DNA of 64,000 bases from contig VDMD01000001.1 of the NCBI GenBank assembly GCA_007026445.1, positions 2,418,001 through 2,482,000 of the forward strand, read 5' to 3'. The stretch is from Schizophyllum amplum. Taxonomy: Eukaryota > Basidiomycota > Agaricomycetes > Agaricales > Schizophyllaceae. Position numbers and translations under genes: made by a program. A model generated the notes under the pieces. It made no database searches. It was given only the letters and a program-made list of their open reading frames with translations, and was not told where the DNA came from. Below, piece after piece: positions 1-9,819 of this stretch (positions are counted from its first letter, which is position 1; every line of letters begins with the position of its first letter).

Positions 1-648
1 TGTATTTACATACACCACGCCGCGGCCTGAATACTGTGAACAACGCTGCTTTTCTGCACCTAAATTTGCAGAAGCAACGTAATAGTCACTAGACTGAGCT
101 CGTAGTCCGGTCTTCTGAGAGGTGCTGATATCGAGGAGAGCTGCTGACCCTTCAGATCTTTGGAACTTGTTCTGTGATAAGAAGCTGATGGAACAGTTTG
201 ACCAGCTGTACTTAGCCAGCGGCGTGGAAACGCCTGGCGGGCCCATCTCGGGCAACTCGGACATTGCAGTTGTCTGCGAATCGCGATCCGAGCCGGCACT
301 TGATAGAAGACAGTCAAGCTCTTGGCGAAGGCAGGAGATAGTGTAAAGCCGTCGCTCCATGACTGAAGGCGCTCACCGAGAGGTCGGCGGCGACCAGGTG
401 CGAGCGGGAGTTCAAGCATGAACAAACAACGGAATCAACATGGATTTTCACGTGATCTACATCGTGAATGAGGTTCGAATTTTATCGAGCGAGATCTATG
501 CGAAAAGGCTGCAAGAAAGGATGCCTGCTAATCGTATGTATTATTTCGACGGCGAGTTATGTCCGTCAGTATGGGTATCTTCTAACCTATCATAAAACCC
601 CAAAGAAATGCGTACGAGAAACAGTCACTTAACGCCCGTGGCTGCCGC
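1..648. other. Left edge, no gene recognised
   Basis: Only short overlapping open frames are present, with no recognisable domain, splice structure or start context. I see nothing I can support here beyond the 3' flank of the BTB gene that ends at 649. Confidence 0.5.
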
Positions 649-1922
649 CTATGTGATCGTGTTCTCCAAGGTGGCCTAAGCGAACAGGCAATGGTAGCAG
701 GCGTGATGTTACGCACCGGCAACATCGTCCAGCCGACGACGGCCTTCCATATCCTCTCGTCAAGCTTCGCCTTGCAATCCGCGCACAATGTCTTCCTTTT
801 GACAACAGCCAGTCTGTCCCGCAGAATGGCACTGGAGGCATCTGCGGACAAGTCAGAGCAACGAAGAATCACGGGAGGACCTACTGACCCGGCCGTCCGT
901 CCGCAGTGACTTGCTGGGCCGTCTTGGTCCAGTCCCCCGCAAGTTTCCTCTGGGCGAGGAAGTCACACTCGTCTGTGCGCGGGTGGAACTCCTGCGATTG
1001 CTCTAGCAACGCCGCCAGCTGCGACACGCGGTTGTGTTGCAGCGTGAGCAGTTTCTTCATATACAGTGCGCCCATCGCCTCCGCCTCCGCATCGCTCATC
1101 GCGTGCAGGGGGTATCCCAGAAGATGCGCGCTCGCCACCTGCGCCAGCCCGAGCAGATCGTGCTGCGCGGCGAGCGTGTACACTCGCAGGGGCATGAGCG
1201 CCGCGTGCGAACGCAGCGCTGCAAACAGCGGCGCACCGGGCGCGACGAGCACTCGCGCATCCATCCCATACGCTCCGAGCCGTCGTACCGCCTCGGCGAG
1301 CGTGTCGAGTGTGGGCGCAAATGCCGCAGCCGACGCGCCGTACGCAGCATGCATCACGAGGTTCAGCACGTCCGCAGACTCGGTCAAGCGCAGGCGAGTG
1401 TCCGCGGCGGGGTACGCGTAGCCGAAGCCGTTGCACGACGCGCTCGCAAGCATGACGCTGCTTACCGAGAACAGCACGTCGTCCGCGGACAGTACCTCGA
1501 AGTCGGGCGGGTGGTCGGGGGATGGACTTGTGTGGGCGTTGAACGCGGTGGAAACAGAGATGGTGGCTTGCTCCGGGGATGATGGCGGGCTGGTGCTTGA
1601 GGGCTCGGGCTCGTTGGACCCGCGCTCCGTTGTCCAGTGGCCCGACTGCGAGGGATCGACTGTCAGGGGCTCAGCCAGCCATATGTTGTGATCTGAGAGA
1701 TCCGGTACCCAACCCTGCACATTATGAGCACCACAGAGAAGGGACAGCACTGGCGGTATGTACCTGCGGTGTTGGCGACTGCTGCTGTCTCCCCTCTCCG
1801 GCGTATGCATTCCGTTCGGGACCATGTCCATGCTCCCACTGGACCAGATTGTCGAAGTATCGGTCGTCGGGAGTAGAATAGTCCGAGACGTAGTCGCTGG
1901 GGGCCTGGAAAGCGTAGGGCAT
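649..1922 (-). CDS. BTB/POZ domain protein (intact tandem copy)
   Basis: Four exons can be joined on the minus strand: 1922-1764, 1714-889, 841-717 and 675-649, all with GT-AG introns of 41-49 nt, giving about 378 aa. After a low-complexity N-terminus rich in Ser, Pro and Gln (residues 1 to about 125), a BTB/POZ-like region starts at DFEVLSADDVLFSVSS and runs through segments typical of the large Agaricomycete BTB family (LNLVMHAAYG, RVYTLAAQHDLLGLAQVASAHLL). The short last exon ends ATLENTIT, and the decayed neighbour ends in a matching way, which supports the intron-3 call. BTB proteins usually act as dimerising adaptors, often for cullin-3 ligases; the substrate here is unknown. The start ATG at 1922 lies about 80 nt downstream of a TATA-like box. 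Confidence 0.8.
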
Positions 1923-3128
1923 CGTACAGGGGCCCCCGTGTTGACTTGCGCGGTGAGCGGGTTAAGACAATGAGCAACGGAAACGCGAGATGCCCACCCG
2001 GCTTATAAAGCGCGCGGTAAAGGGAGCTAAATTCGTTTGTGCAGCACAGGGCACGCACAGGGGCCAACCAGGCATTGTCCATATCGGAAATCGCAGATTG
2101 TCCCGTGCTGCATGTCGTCCAGTGCGCGAAGCGCCGATTAGCGACTTGCGGCTATAGAAGTAGATCACGCCCCCAGCGAGAAACATGACAAGAATGAGGC
2201 GGATCAAGACAGGCTGCCGGAGTTGCGATGCATGAAAATCGTCCTTGTACTACTTAGTAGCGCCGCCTCGTGCAAAGGCTCTTCATAGCCAGCGGGGGTG
2301 ACCTGAGGCCTGGAGGTGAGCTGATAATGCGCAAGCGGGGGCCCTGCTATCTGTCGTATGAGACTAGCGCTCCCGCTGATGCCACAGCGCACGGCAAGGC
2401 ATGAACATTCTTTTGTACGCCGTTCTGTTGGCATGACTCAGTCAAGATGGGGTTCTCCGCAGCCCGGGCTTCATCCGTGCGGAGAGTAGATGTGACCCGC
2501 AGAAGCACCGCCGTCGTGGTCACGTCGGACGCGCGAGCACTGCGCGCATGAGTGGTCATATCTCTCTGCTTTCTCCTGCTTCAGCCCGCGAAGCTCTGGT
2601 GAGGTCCATGGTGCGCTCTGAAGCGCGGCAGCTTTGTCGTTCCTTTGTCGATGCTAGACTCGCAGTGGGGATGAATTATGAGTGCGGACCACGTGGGCTC
2701 TCCCCCGAGCCTTTTCCTTGGCAGATTGGCATTCAAAAGTGTCCGGCAAAGTGAATCAGTGCGTGCCGACATCGTCCTTCTGCAGACAGAACTGTATCCC
2801 GGGTTGACAAGTTGTAACAAGGCTCGTGCCTCGCTAGAGGTTGTTCTAGCCATTCTGTGGGATAGGTGCAGGAAGCAAGCAGCATCAGAATGGGTCAGGC
2901 GAATCGTGGCAGGGCTCAGATACAGTAGACTCAACTGTAGTAAAGTGTGATATGTTTGTGCGACTCAGCTCTATCGACGAACGGCGATAAGCGACATCCA
3001 GTTCAGTGCGTCTACTCGCGTCCTCGCTGCTCTTAGCTCGTTCTGTTGCGTCCAAAGCAGCGTAAGAGAAGCTATCGAATAAGACAGAAACCGAAGACGC
3101 GTAAAGATGGCTCGCAACCCTTGTTCGC
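1923..3128. other. Spacer between the two BTB copies
   Basis: The first 100 bases are the promoter of the intact BTB gene. The rest holds only short unsupported open frames on both strands, with no domain and no convincing splice chain. I see no gene in it. Confidence 0.5.
2002..2010 (-). promoter_or_regulatory. TATA-like box upstream of BTB gene
   Basis: On the minus strand the sequence reads CTTTATAAG, about 80 nt upstream of the ATG at 1922. The tandem copy has a TATA-like box at the same distance, so the promoter was duplicated with the gene. Confidence 0.5.
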
Positions 3129-4428
3129 CTACGTGATGACGGTGGTCTGCAAGTGCAACGTGAGCGAACGGTCAAGGATAACAAATCGAAGGCTACGCAC
3201 TGGCAACATCGTCCAGTCAACGACAGCCTTCCATATCCTTTCGTGAGCATCGTCTTGCAATCCGTGCACGATGTCTCGCTCTTGATAGAGGATAACCGAT
3301 CCCGCAGGATAGTACCCGACGCATCTAGGGATGAATCAGATTTACGAAAACCCCCCAGAGAGTTCACCTACCCGGTCCTCCCTCAGCCGTGACATGCAGC
3401 GCCATCCTCGTCCATGCCGTCGCAAGCCTCCTCTGCGCCGTGAATCCACACGTGGGCGTCCGCGGGTGAAATTCCTGCGTCGGTTCCAACAGTATTCTTA
3501 ATTGCGACACGACTATGCTGCAGCACGACCAGCCTCTTCCGATCAGTGCGCCCATTGCCTCCGCGTCCGCGTCGGTCATTACATGTAGCGGGTACGCCAG
3601 CAGATGCGCGCTCGCCATCTCCGCCAGCCTGCGCAGATCGTACTGCGCCGCGAGCACGTAGACGCACAGGGGCGTGAGCGCCGCGTGCAAACGCAGCGCT
3701 TCAAACAGCGGCGCACTGGGCGCGACGAGCGCTTGCGAGCCCATCCCGTAGACTCGAGTCGCCCGATCGCAGCAGCAATCGTGTCGAGTGACGGCGAAAA
3801 TGGCGCAACCGAGGCGCCGTACGCGGCGTGCAGCACGAGGTTCAGCACGTCCGCGGGCTCAGAGTTGCGCAGTCGCCCACCCGCGACGGGGTACGCTTGC
3901 AAGAAGCCGTTGCACGACGCGCCTGCGAGCATGACGCTGCTCACAAAGAACAGCACTTCGTCCGCGGACGTGATCTCGAAGTCGGGCGGGTGGTGGCGAG
4001 ATGGGCTGGCGTTTGCGTTGAACGCGGTAGAGACAGACATAGTGGTTTGCTCCGGGGATGCAGCTGAATCGCCATCAGGAGGAAAAAGTGCGAGGGACCC
4101 TGGCGTCAAAGGCGACGGACTGTATGCGTCGTATCCTGCCTGCGATGTTTCGCTCGTCGAGAGCTCGCTAGGCCACGGGCTTAGGTCTGAACCATCCGAT
4201 ACCCACCCCTGCGATGTATATGGTCAGGGAAGAGCTCCACGCAGCGCGGAAGAGACGTACTGGCGATGTCGGCAGCTGCTGCTGTCTCTGCTCTCCAGTG
4301 TACGGGTCCATCACTGCGCCGGCATCGTACTCGTGGTTCCAGTGTCCCATATAGCTGAAGTATTGCTCTTCGTTGATCTGGTCATAGCAGTGGTCGCTCT
4401 GGCCCTCGCACGGTGCGGGAAAAGGCAT
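3129..4428 (-). pseudogene. Decayed tandem copy of the BTB/POZ gene
   Basis: This region matches the BTB gene at 649-1922 exon by exon. It has the same start context (ATG at 4428), the same phase-0 first intron with a GTACGT donor, the same phase-1 second intron ending CCCTAG before ATGCG, and a last exon ending TVIT. Two single-base deletions relative to the intact copy break the frame. One is near 3757, inside the BTB region after IGRLES. The other is near 3241, in the third exon just before the stretch matching RIWKAVV. Each lies in an otherwise collinear alignment, so a truncated protein or none is expected. A sequencing error at one site is possible; two independent deletions make a true pseudogene more likely. 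Confidence 0.75.
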
Positions 4429-5206
4429 GACGGATGGCGAAGATGGGTGTCGACTTGCGCGCAGTGTTGTAAGGTTCCGACCGGGCAGGCGCGAGTGCCA
4501 CGCCGTTTTATAAGTCAGGGCGCGATAGAGGGGCGCTTGGCGGACCTATAGCCTCGAGCGTCAACGTTCAGCTGCGACTTGCACCGCCGACGAGGATAGC
4601 AAATCCTCCATAGGCGGAGACGAGACATCACCCGTGTGCCGCTACCATTGCCTCTCTTGATGCCCCACTGGCTGGCCTGTATAGTGCGGCCCATATACGT
4701 GGATCACGAGTTGGTGAAGTCGTCACAATTTAAGGCTGGAGATAACTGGCGATGCAAAGGCATTCAGAAACAATGCCTAGTGCGCCTCATAAACAAATAT
4801 CAAAAGAAGGCGGGCACCCATCGGCAAACTGCACGCACCTCATGGGAAATGGTCTCTAGGAGGTCATGGCCTGTATCTTTCTCTTGCTGGCCGCTTCAAT
4901 ACGAGCATGTTGGGACACCGACGCGTCTCCTTCGGACGCGGCGCCGCCAATTGCGAGTCGGCACTTAGCGTGCTCTTTCGAGGTACGACAACTGGGTTGC
5001 TACTATCTGTCAGGCGGGACTAAGATATGGACTGTCAGCCAGATAGGTCTTCATCGTACGCGTACCCGCGAACAATCGTACCTCGTGTGCGGCGCGCAGG
5101 TCGACCATGGCGTGCCGGACGGCCTTAGACGTTCTCGTGCGTGCTCATGGGCGCGTTCAGCGCGAGAGAATCTAAGAAGCTTGCTTGGAAGCAAGAAATC
5201 ATTCGC
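4429..5206. other. Intergenic, no gene recognised
   Basis: Apart from the TATA-like box near 4510, I see only short open frames with no domain or splice support. Confidence 0.5.
4506..4514 (-). promoter_or_regulatory. TATA-like box upstream of BTB pseudogene
   Basis: The minus strand reads CTTATAAAA, about 80 nt before the ATG at 4428, at the same distance as in the intact copy. Confidence 0.45.
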
Positions 5207-5412
5207 TCCGTGATAAGTTCACGCCGAGGAACGAGGCTTAAACTTATCTAAGGATAAGATATGAGAGGTTCGGAGTCGCCGGTCCGGCCACGCGTGTTCC
5301 CATTGAGCCATTGTATTCGGGCGAGCGAAGTTTTCGTTGTTCGAAGTTCTCGCCCTCACGACATACGACGTCTCAGTCGCCTAGCGCCGCAGCGCGCCAG
5401 CTTTCTTTTTCC
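5207..5412 (+). repeat. Direct repeat Y, copy 1 (promoter/5' leader of orphan gene)
   Basis: This 206-bp segment recurs at 7505-7710. It ends 8 nt before the ATG at 5421, so it supplies the promoter and leader. An 8-bp stem GATAAGTT (5212-5219) / AACTTATC (5241-5248) lies near its start, followed by ATAAGATAT (5254-5262), the reverse complement of ATATCTTAT at the end of X. It ends in a pyrimidine run. A small open frame from 5261 is carried in both copies and is probably not coding. Confidence 0.85.
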
Positions 5413-5420
5413 TTTGCATC

Positions 5421-6563
5421 ATGTTCAACGGCTACGGCAATTCTTCATATATGGAGCCCCAGACTGTCACCTACGCCGCCGACGGCTCCGCGTTACCACA
5501 CGCGCCCCAGCAATCGGCGCCTCGTCGTCGCCTCACGCACATCAACAACGCCATAACCGCAGCATACGCGGCCTGCTCTCTCTGGCACAGGCTGGATCTC
5601 AACGTCAGCATTGAGCAGGAGAACGAACGCAAGCGCCGCGCCCTCCACGATCATCTCCGCGACCCCACGCGCAATCCGCGACCAGACGATCAGGCGTCGC
5701 TTCTCACCATCCGAGAGGATGAGTGGCTTCTTCTACGCGTACCGTCCTTCGTCGCGGGTCTCGGTGTGGCCTTACCTCACTTCGTACAAGACGCCTTGGC
5801 CAAGCCCCCCGTGGCGGCCGAGCAGACGCGGGGCGTGCGCGCGCCGAACAAGCGCCCTCGGGCGGCAGGCGTCAGGGCCGAAGGCCGGGCATCTGACGGG
5901 TGGCGGTACGCGGACTCCAGTCGGATCCAGGCGCGCGTCCCTGGCCTGCGCCCCGCCATCACTTTCCACACCCTCTGGTACGACTCGGCGAACTACACCT
6001 ACATCCCCCAAACATTTTTCCTCACCACTAACATCCATTTCATCAACAAAAACATCGGAAACTCCACCATCCCTACGTGCCGATCCCCATGTGGTGGGCG
6101 CATCTTCGTCGTCGACAAGATGCGTTCCAACTTCCCCCATCTTTTCAAGGCTGCCGATACCGAGCTCACTCTCCCTGAGTGGGATCAATCTGCGGAGAAT
6201 CACTGCCAGTTTGAGATTTCACGGGACCGGGAGGGCGAGCGCGGCCAGCACGCATCACTGTATATTGACCACTACGGCTTCTTCTCCTCTCGCCCGGATC
6301 GCATCGAGCTCTACCAGGACTGGCTGCCTATTGAGGCCGCCCTGAAGGAAGACCTCCATACTTCCCCGACCATCTTCGACCCCGTTTTCTACGATCATCA
6401 GTACTTACGCGCGACCATCTCCCACCAGATGCGCTCGCGAGTTCAGGCCCGAGGCCTCTCGTTGGAGGAGTACGACAGCTCATACACCGCTGGCCCGTCG
6501 TACGACCAATCTGTTGACAGTCCGTCTTTCGATGACTTCGGCGAGGACTACGTTTCCGAGTGA
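5421..6563 (+). CDS. Orphan 380-aa protein carried by the Y-X unit
   Basis: This is a single uninterrupted exon of 380 codons, unusual in a window where almost every gene has introns. The ATG directly follows repeat Y. I recognise no domain. The protein has no signal peptide or clear membrane segment. A basic, Arg-rich middle (around residues 140-180, including PNKRPRAAG) is followed by an aromatic, Asn-rich stretch (TFHTLWYDSANYTYIPQTFF), then a C-terminal half with alternating acidic and aromatic residues and a disordered acidic end (DDFGEDYVSE). Codon use is GC-rich at third positions like neighbouring genes. It could be a lineage-specific expanded family or the passenger or effector protein of a mobile unit. 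Function is unknown. Confidence 0.65.
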   Translation: MFNGYGNSSYMEPQTVTYAADGSALPHAPQQSAPRRRLTHINNAITAAYAACSLWHRLDLNVSIEQENERKRRALHDHLRDPTRNPRPDDQASLLTIREDEWLLLRVPSFVAGLGVALPHFVQDALAKPPVAAEQTRGVRAPNKRPRAAGVRAEGRASDGWRYADSSRIQARVPGLRPAITFHTLWYDSANYTYIPQTFFLTTNIHFINKNIGNSTIPTCRSPCGGRIFVVDKMRSNFPHLFKAADTELTLPEWDQSAENHCQFEISRDREGERGQHASLYIDHYGFFSSRPDRIELYQDWLPIEAALKEDLHTSPTIFDPVFYDHQYLRATISHQMRSRVQARGLSLEEYDSSYTAGPSYDQSVDSPSFDDFGEDYVSE

Positions 6564-6714
6564 TGTATGTCGCATCGCATTGCGCCCGGCCCTTGTATGT
6601 CATTCTCTTGTTTCTTGTACATTTGATTCCATATACTTTCTTTTGGCTCGCGGGGGCCACTGTTTCGCTCGTCTGCTGTCTCCACAGCTCGTTTCCCTCT
6701 CCTTCCTCCGAGTT

Positions 6715-7085
6715 CATGCATCATGTCTCGTGCATTCTGATGACCGTCGTACATCGTCGTCGCCATCCTTCAAGGTTATGCATCATGCCTTGCATATCGT
6801 CCATCCCCCCTGGCAGTGTACTCCGTGGTTACTGCCCTCAGAAGTATGCTTCATGCTTCATGAGCTGTCTGGGACATCGAGTCCAGGGGGTAGTACCCAT
6901 GGTGCTCAGCCATTCCGACGTCTGCGTCATGCCTCATCCTGGCAGCCCATATCCTTTCGTGTTACGGGACGGTCGGACCTCGTGGTAGCCGCTCCTGAGG
7001 TCATGCATCATGCCTCCATATCATATCCATACCTCAGCCTGCACGGTCGTCCCCGTTGCCCCGAGGTCATGCATCATGCCTCGTC
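6715..7085 (+). repeat. Degenerate tandem array with TCATGCATCATGCCT motif
   Basis: The motif GTCATGCATCATGCCT or close variants recur near 6715, 6776, 6846, 6928, 6999 and 7061, spaced about 60-80 nt. The two rightmost copies share GAGGTCATGCATCATGCCTC exactly. The array lies in the 3' flank of the orphan gene, inside the repeated unit, and is absent from the deleted second unit. Confidence 0.6.
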
Positions 7086-7218
7086 AGTCACATATTCTTG
7101 AATTCTAGTAGGCTTGCTAGTTGGCCTATTCCCTGCACCCGCAGCTGGTCATGATTAGGTGTGTATTGTTTCACTTCAGAGCTCTCTAGCATATTTGGGC
7201 TAACACATGGGTGGCCGG

Positions 7219-7334
7219 CCGAGCTATGCACCTCTGGTGGGTTAGCCAGCCCCGTCTCACCCTGATGCTTCAACTGGGTCTGCCTGTTGTGAGCTGCATA
7301 GCTCGGTTTGGTAGAGTTCAGACCCAGTTGAAGC
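7219..7334. repeat. Two interleaved perfect inverted repeats
   Basis: Arm a CCGAGCTATGCA (7219-7230) pairs with TGCATAGCTCGG (7295-7306). Arm b GCTTCAACTGGGTCTG (7267-7282) pairs with CAGACCCAGTTGAAGC (7319-7334). The order a-b-a'-b' is pseudoknot-like: both stems cannot form as simple nested hairpins. The right arm of b lies inside repeat X, but the left arms lie outside it, so the second X copy lacks this structure. Confidence 0.7.
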
Positions 7335-7505
7335 CTCTGGCCTCACCGAAACTGACCTGTCGTCCGCTCAGAGCGGGTCGAGTACATGTTCGACCCGTTC
7401 TTTTGCAAACCCGAGGTTTGGTCCGCTCGGACTGAAACTCGGTTCTCATTCATCCTCGCGCACTGCGTCCGTCACGCTGAGGCGACGCAGAACGAATATC
7501 TTATT
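7310..7505 (+). repeat. Direct repeat X, copy 1 (hairpin-rich)
   Basis: A 196-bp segment repeated at 7752-7947. It holds three successive stems: CGGGTCGA/TCGACCCG around an 8-nt loop, an imperfect 15-bp stem CCGAGGTTTGGTCCG/CGGACTGAAACTCGG with a 2-nt loop, and CTGCGTC/GACGCAG about 15 nt before the end. It abuts the second Y copy directly. Confidence 0.85.
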
Positions 7506-7710
7506 CCGTGATAAGTTCACGCCGAGGAACGAGGCTTAAACTTATCTAAGGATAAGATATGAGAGGTTCGGAGTCGCCGGTCCGGCCACGCGTGTTCCCA
7601 TTGAGCCATTGTATTCGGGCGAGCGAAGTTTTCGTTGTTCGAAGTTCTCGCCCTCACGACATACGACGTCTCAGTCGCCTAGCGCCGCAGCGCGCCAGCT
7701 TTCTTTTTCC
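7505..7710 (+). repeat. Direct repeat Y, copy 2
   Basis: Second copy of the promoter/leader segment, joined directly to the end of X. It is followed not by the gene but by 41 unique bases and then the second X. Without an ATG-bearing gene behind it, this promoter copy should drive only a short transcript. Confidence 0.85.
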
Positions 7711-7751
7711 CCCACCCTCCGCATCCCAGTGGTATCGACATGGCCGGTTTC

Positions 7752-7947
7752 GGTAGAGTTCAGACCCAGTTGAAGCCTCTGGCCTCACCGAAACTGACCT
7801 GTCGTCCGCTCAGAGCGGGTCGAGTACATGTTCGACCCGTTCTTTTGCAAACCCGAGGTTTGGTCCGCTCGGACTGAAACTCGGTTCTCATTCATCCTCG
7901 CGCACTGCGTCCGTCACGCTGAGGCGACGCAGAACGAATATCTTATT
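7752..7947 (+). repeat. Direct repeat X, copy 2
   Basis: Second copy of the hairpin-rich segment, ending the deleted unit. The sequence to its right (from 7948) resembles nothing else in the window. Confidence 0.85.
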
Positions 7948-8435
7948 ATTGATTCGACCGACACACGAGAATCAGTGTGTCCTGACAGCCCTTGAAGCTT
8001 GATTGCGCGGTGAGAGACTAAGGAGAGTGAACAGCGGAGCTGAGCGCTGAGCTGTGGATAATGTAGAAAGGCTACGTCGTGACATATGCATGAGCTTCAC
8101 TGATCAAGTCCCCCTTTGGCCCGGTTGCAGAGGTAATCAAGCAATAAAGCAGCGTAACGGCAGTGGCATTGGATGGACGTCGGAGACAAGGAAGCGTGGA
8201 TGGTGGATGACAGAAACAAACAGACGCCCTCAGTGATTCGGTCTTATCGGCGTACGGTCCGATTCGCCCGAAAGAACTCCGAGTCATCCTCAGCGCGATC
8301 TGCGCGTTCGCCGCCAATCCTCAGCTCTGCATTTGCCATCGTTGTCGTTGTTGCCGACCTCGCTGAAGCGCGTCGTTTGAAGCACGGACCCCCAAACTAC
8401 TGCGAGGCTCAGAAGCACCACCTCGCGTCCTCACA
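7948..8435. other. ILV6 upstream region
   Basis: No gene is seen. It separates the repeated unit from ILV6 and must hold the ILV6 promoter. No clear TATA box or known operator was recognised. Confidence 0.5.
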
Positions 8436-9653
8436 ATGGCCAGCATGCTCGCCAGACGCGCCGCGGCGGCGGCGAGGAGACCCTCAGTGCGCCTTTTCTC
8501 GACGACGCCTCGTTCGCGCGAGGATACTATCAGGCCGCCAACTCCCCCTAAACCCATCGACGATTCTACCTCTGCGCTCGAGTACAAGCGGCATCAGGCT
8601 CGCCGTCCGCCCCCGCTACCCTCAATGGACCTCCCCCGCTCGCGTACCGCCGAGGAGGCAGTCACAAACATTCTATACAACACCCCGCCACCGAGCCTGC
8701 AGCCCTACAAGAAGTGCGTACTGTTCTTTTCACTCACACTGTTCCTCCCTCCACAATCTTCCTTTCCCCGCATACCCCACCAGGAGACCGCGGTCGAGAC
8801 TGACCTTCCCCTTCCAGGCACATCCTCAATTGTCTGGTGCAGAATGAGCCCGGTGTGCTCTCGCGTGTGTCCGGCATTCTCGCAGGCCGTGGCTTCAATA
8901 TCGAGTCCCTTGTTGTCTGCCGCACCGAAATTCGAGACCTCAGTCGCATGTGCATCGTCCTCTCTGGCCAGGAGGGCGTGGTAGAGCAAGCTCGGCGCCA
9001 GCTTGAGGATCTTGTACGCCTCTTCCCTTCCTCACACGTACTGTGGGGCTAACTCAATTTTGCCAGGTCCCCGTCTGGGCTGTCCTCGACTACACCGACA
9101 CGCGCACCATCACGCGCGAGCTGCTCCTCGTCAAGCTCTCCATCCTCGGACCCGAGTATCTCGACCAGCAGCTCTCCGGTGGCCCATCGCACGCGGCACA
9201 GCGCCACGAGCCCTCTGTGGACGACAAGCTTCAACGCGAGGTCCAGCTAGCCGAGCAGTTCACCCACCCCGACCAAGCACCTCATGCCGACATGCCGCTC
9301 ACCCCGTCGCAAGCACTACGCCTCAAGCACCAGCATATGCAGAGCATCTCAACGCTCGCCGACCAGTTCGGCGGCAAGATCGTGGACGTGAGCGAGAACA
9401 GCATCATCGTCGAGCTCACGGCGAAAACGAGTCGCGTGGAGGCCTTCCTCAGCCTCGTCAAGCCGTACGGCATCTTGGAAGCGGCTCGGACTGGTCAGTC
9501 TTATTTGCTGTTATTGTCGCTACCTTGATTTCTAACGCTCGTGCAGGCGTTATGGCCATGCCTCGTACACCAATCAATGTCGCACCGGAAGATGCTGAGC
9601 TCTCGGTCGAGGAGGCTGCTGCTGTTGACGCGTCTCTCCTTCCCCCCGGCTAG
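8436..9653 (+). CDS. ILV6: Acetolactate synthase regulatory (small) subunit
   Basis: This is the regulatory subunit of acetohydroxyacid synthase in mitochondria, the first common step of valine, leucine and isoleucine synthesis; the family mediates valine feedback. Exons are 8436-8713, 8818-9013, 9067-9493 and 9547-9653, all GT-AG. The first about 30 residues (RRAAAAARRPSVRLFSTTPRS) form an Arg-rich mitochondrial targeting peptide. The ACT domain reads HILNCLVQNEPGVLSRVSGI, LAGRGFNIESLVV and MCIVLSGQEGVVEQARRQLE. The second half carries VWAVLDYT and the conserved SISTLADQFGGKIVDVSENS to VKPYGILEAARTG. About 335 aa, close to the fungal family length. It converges on COG5 with a 166-nt gap. Confidence 0.95.
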
Positions 9654-9819
9654 CCGGATGTCGCGCTCGTCCCTTAATTGCCTCAGGCTTGGTTTTATGT
9701 TGCCGTTGTCGAAGGCTGTGTAGCCTATCTCGTGAGGGGAACAATACAAAGATGTCAGCAGCGCAAAAGCAATCATGCAGCCGCGAATAGATAAATAAGT
9801 ACTACTTGCCAACGTTCCC

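Larger units (their letters stand above)
5207..7947 (+). mobile_element. Candidate repeated unit Y-ORF-X followed by deleted unit Y-X
   Basis: A 206-bp segment Y (5207-5412 and 7505-7710) and a 196-bp segment X (7310-7505 and 7752-7947) are each present twice in direct orientation. The order is Y, a 380-aa gene, X, Y, a 41-bp unique stretch, X. This reads as two head-to-tail units starting TCCGTGATAAG and ending AATATCTTATT, the second having lost its gene. The copies look identical by eye, implying recent duplication. Subterminal hairpins are present: GATAAGTT/AACTTATC in Y and three stems in X. No transposase, reverse transcriptase or Rep domain was recognised, and the ends do not match canonical Helitron CTRR or LTR TG..CA ends. 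It may be a new non-coding-ended mobile unit or simply a local tandem gene duplication with an internal deletion. Confidence 0.45.

Noticed and set aside
5611..6345. 244-codon frame inside the orphan gene
   Set aside because: It is a shifted-frame shadow of the 380-aa gene, with Ser/Arg/Pro composition typical of GC-rich shadows.
5207..7947. LTR retrotransposon or canonical Helitron
   Set aside because: No reverse transcriptase, integrase or RepHel domain; repeat order Y..X-Y..X is not LTR-like, ends are not TG..CA, and the 3' end is not CTRR. A shared ATTCG in the two outer flanks was seen but is too short and badly placed to call a target duplication.
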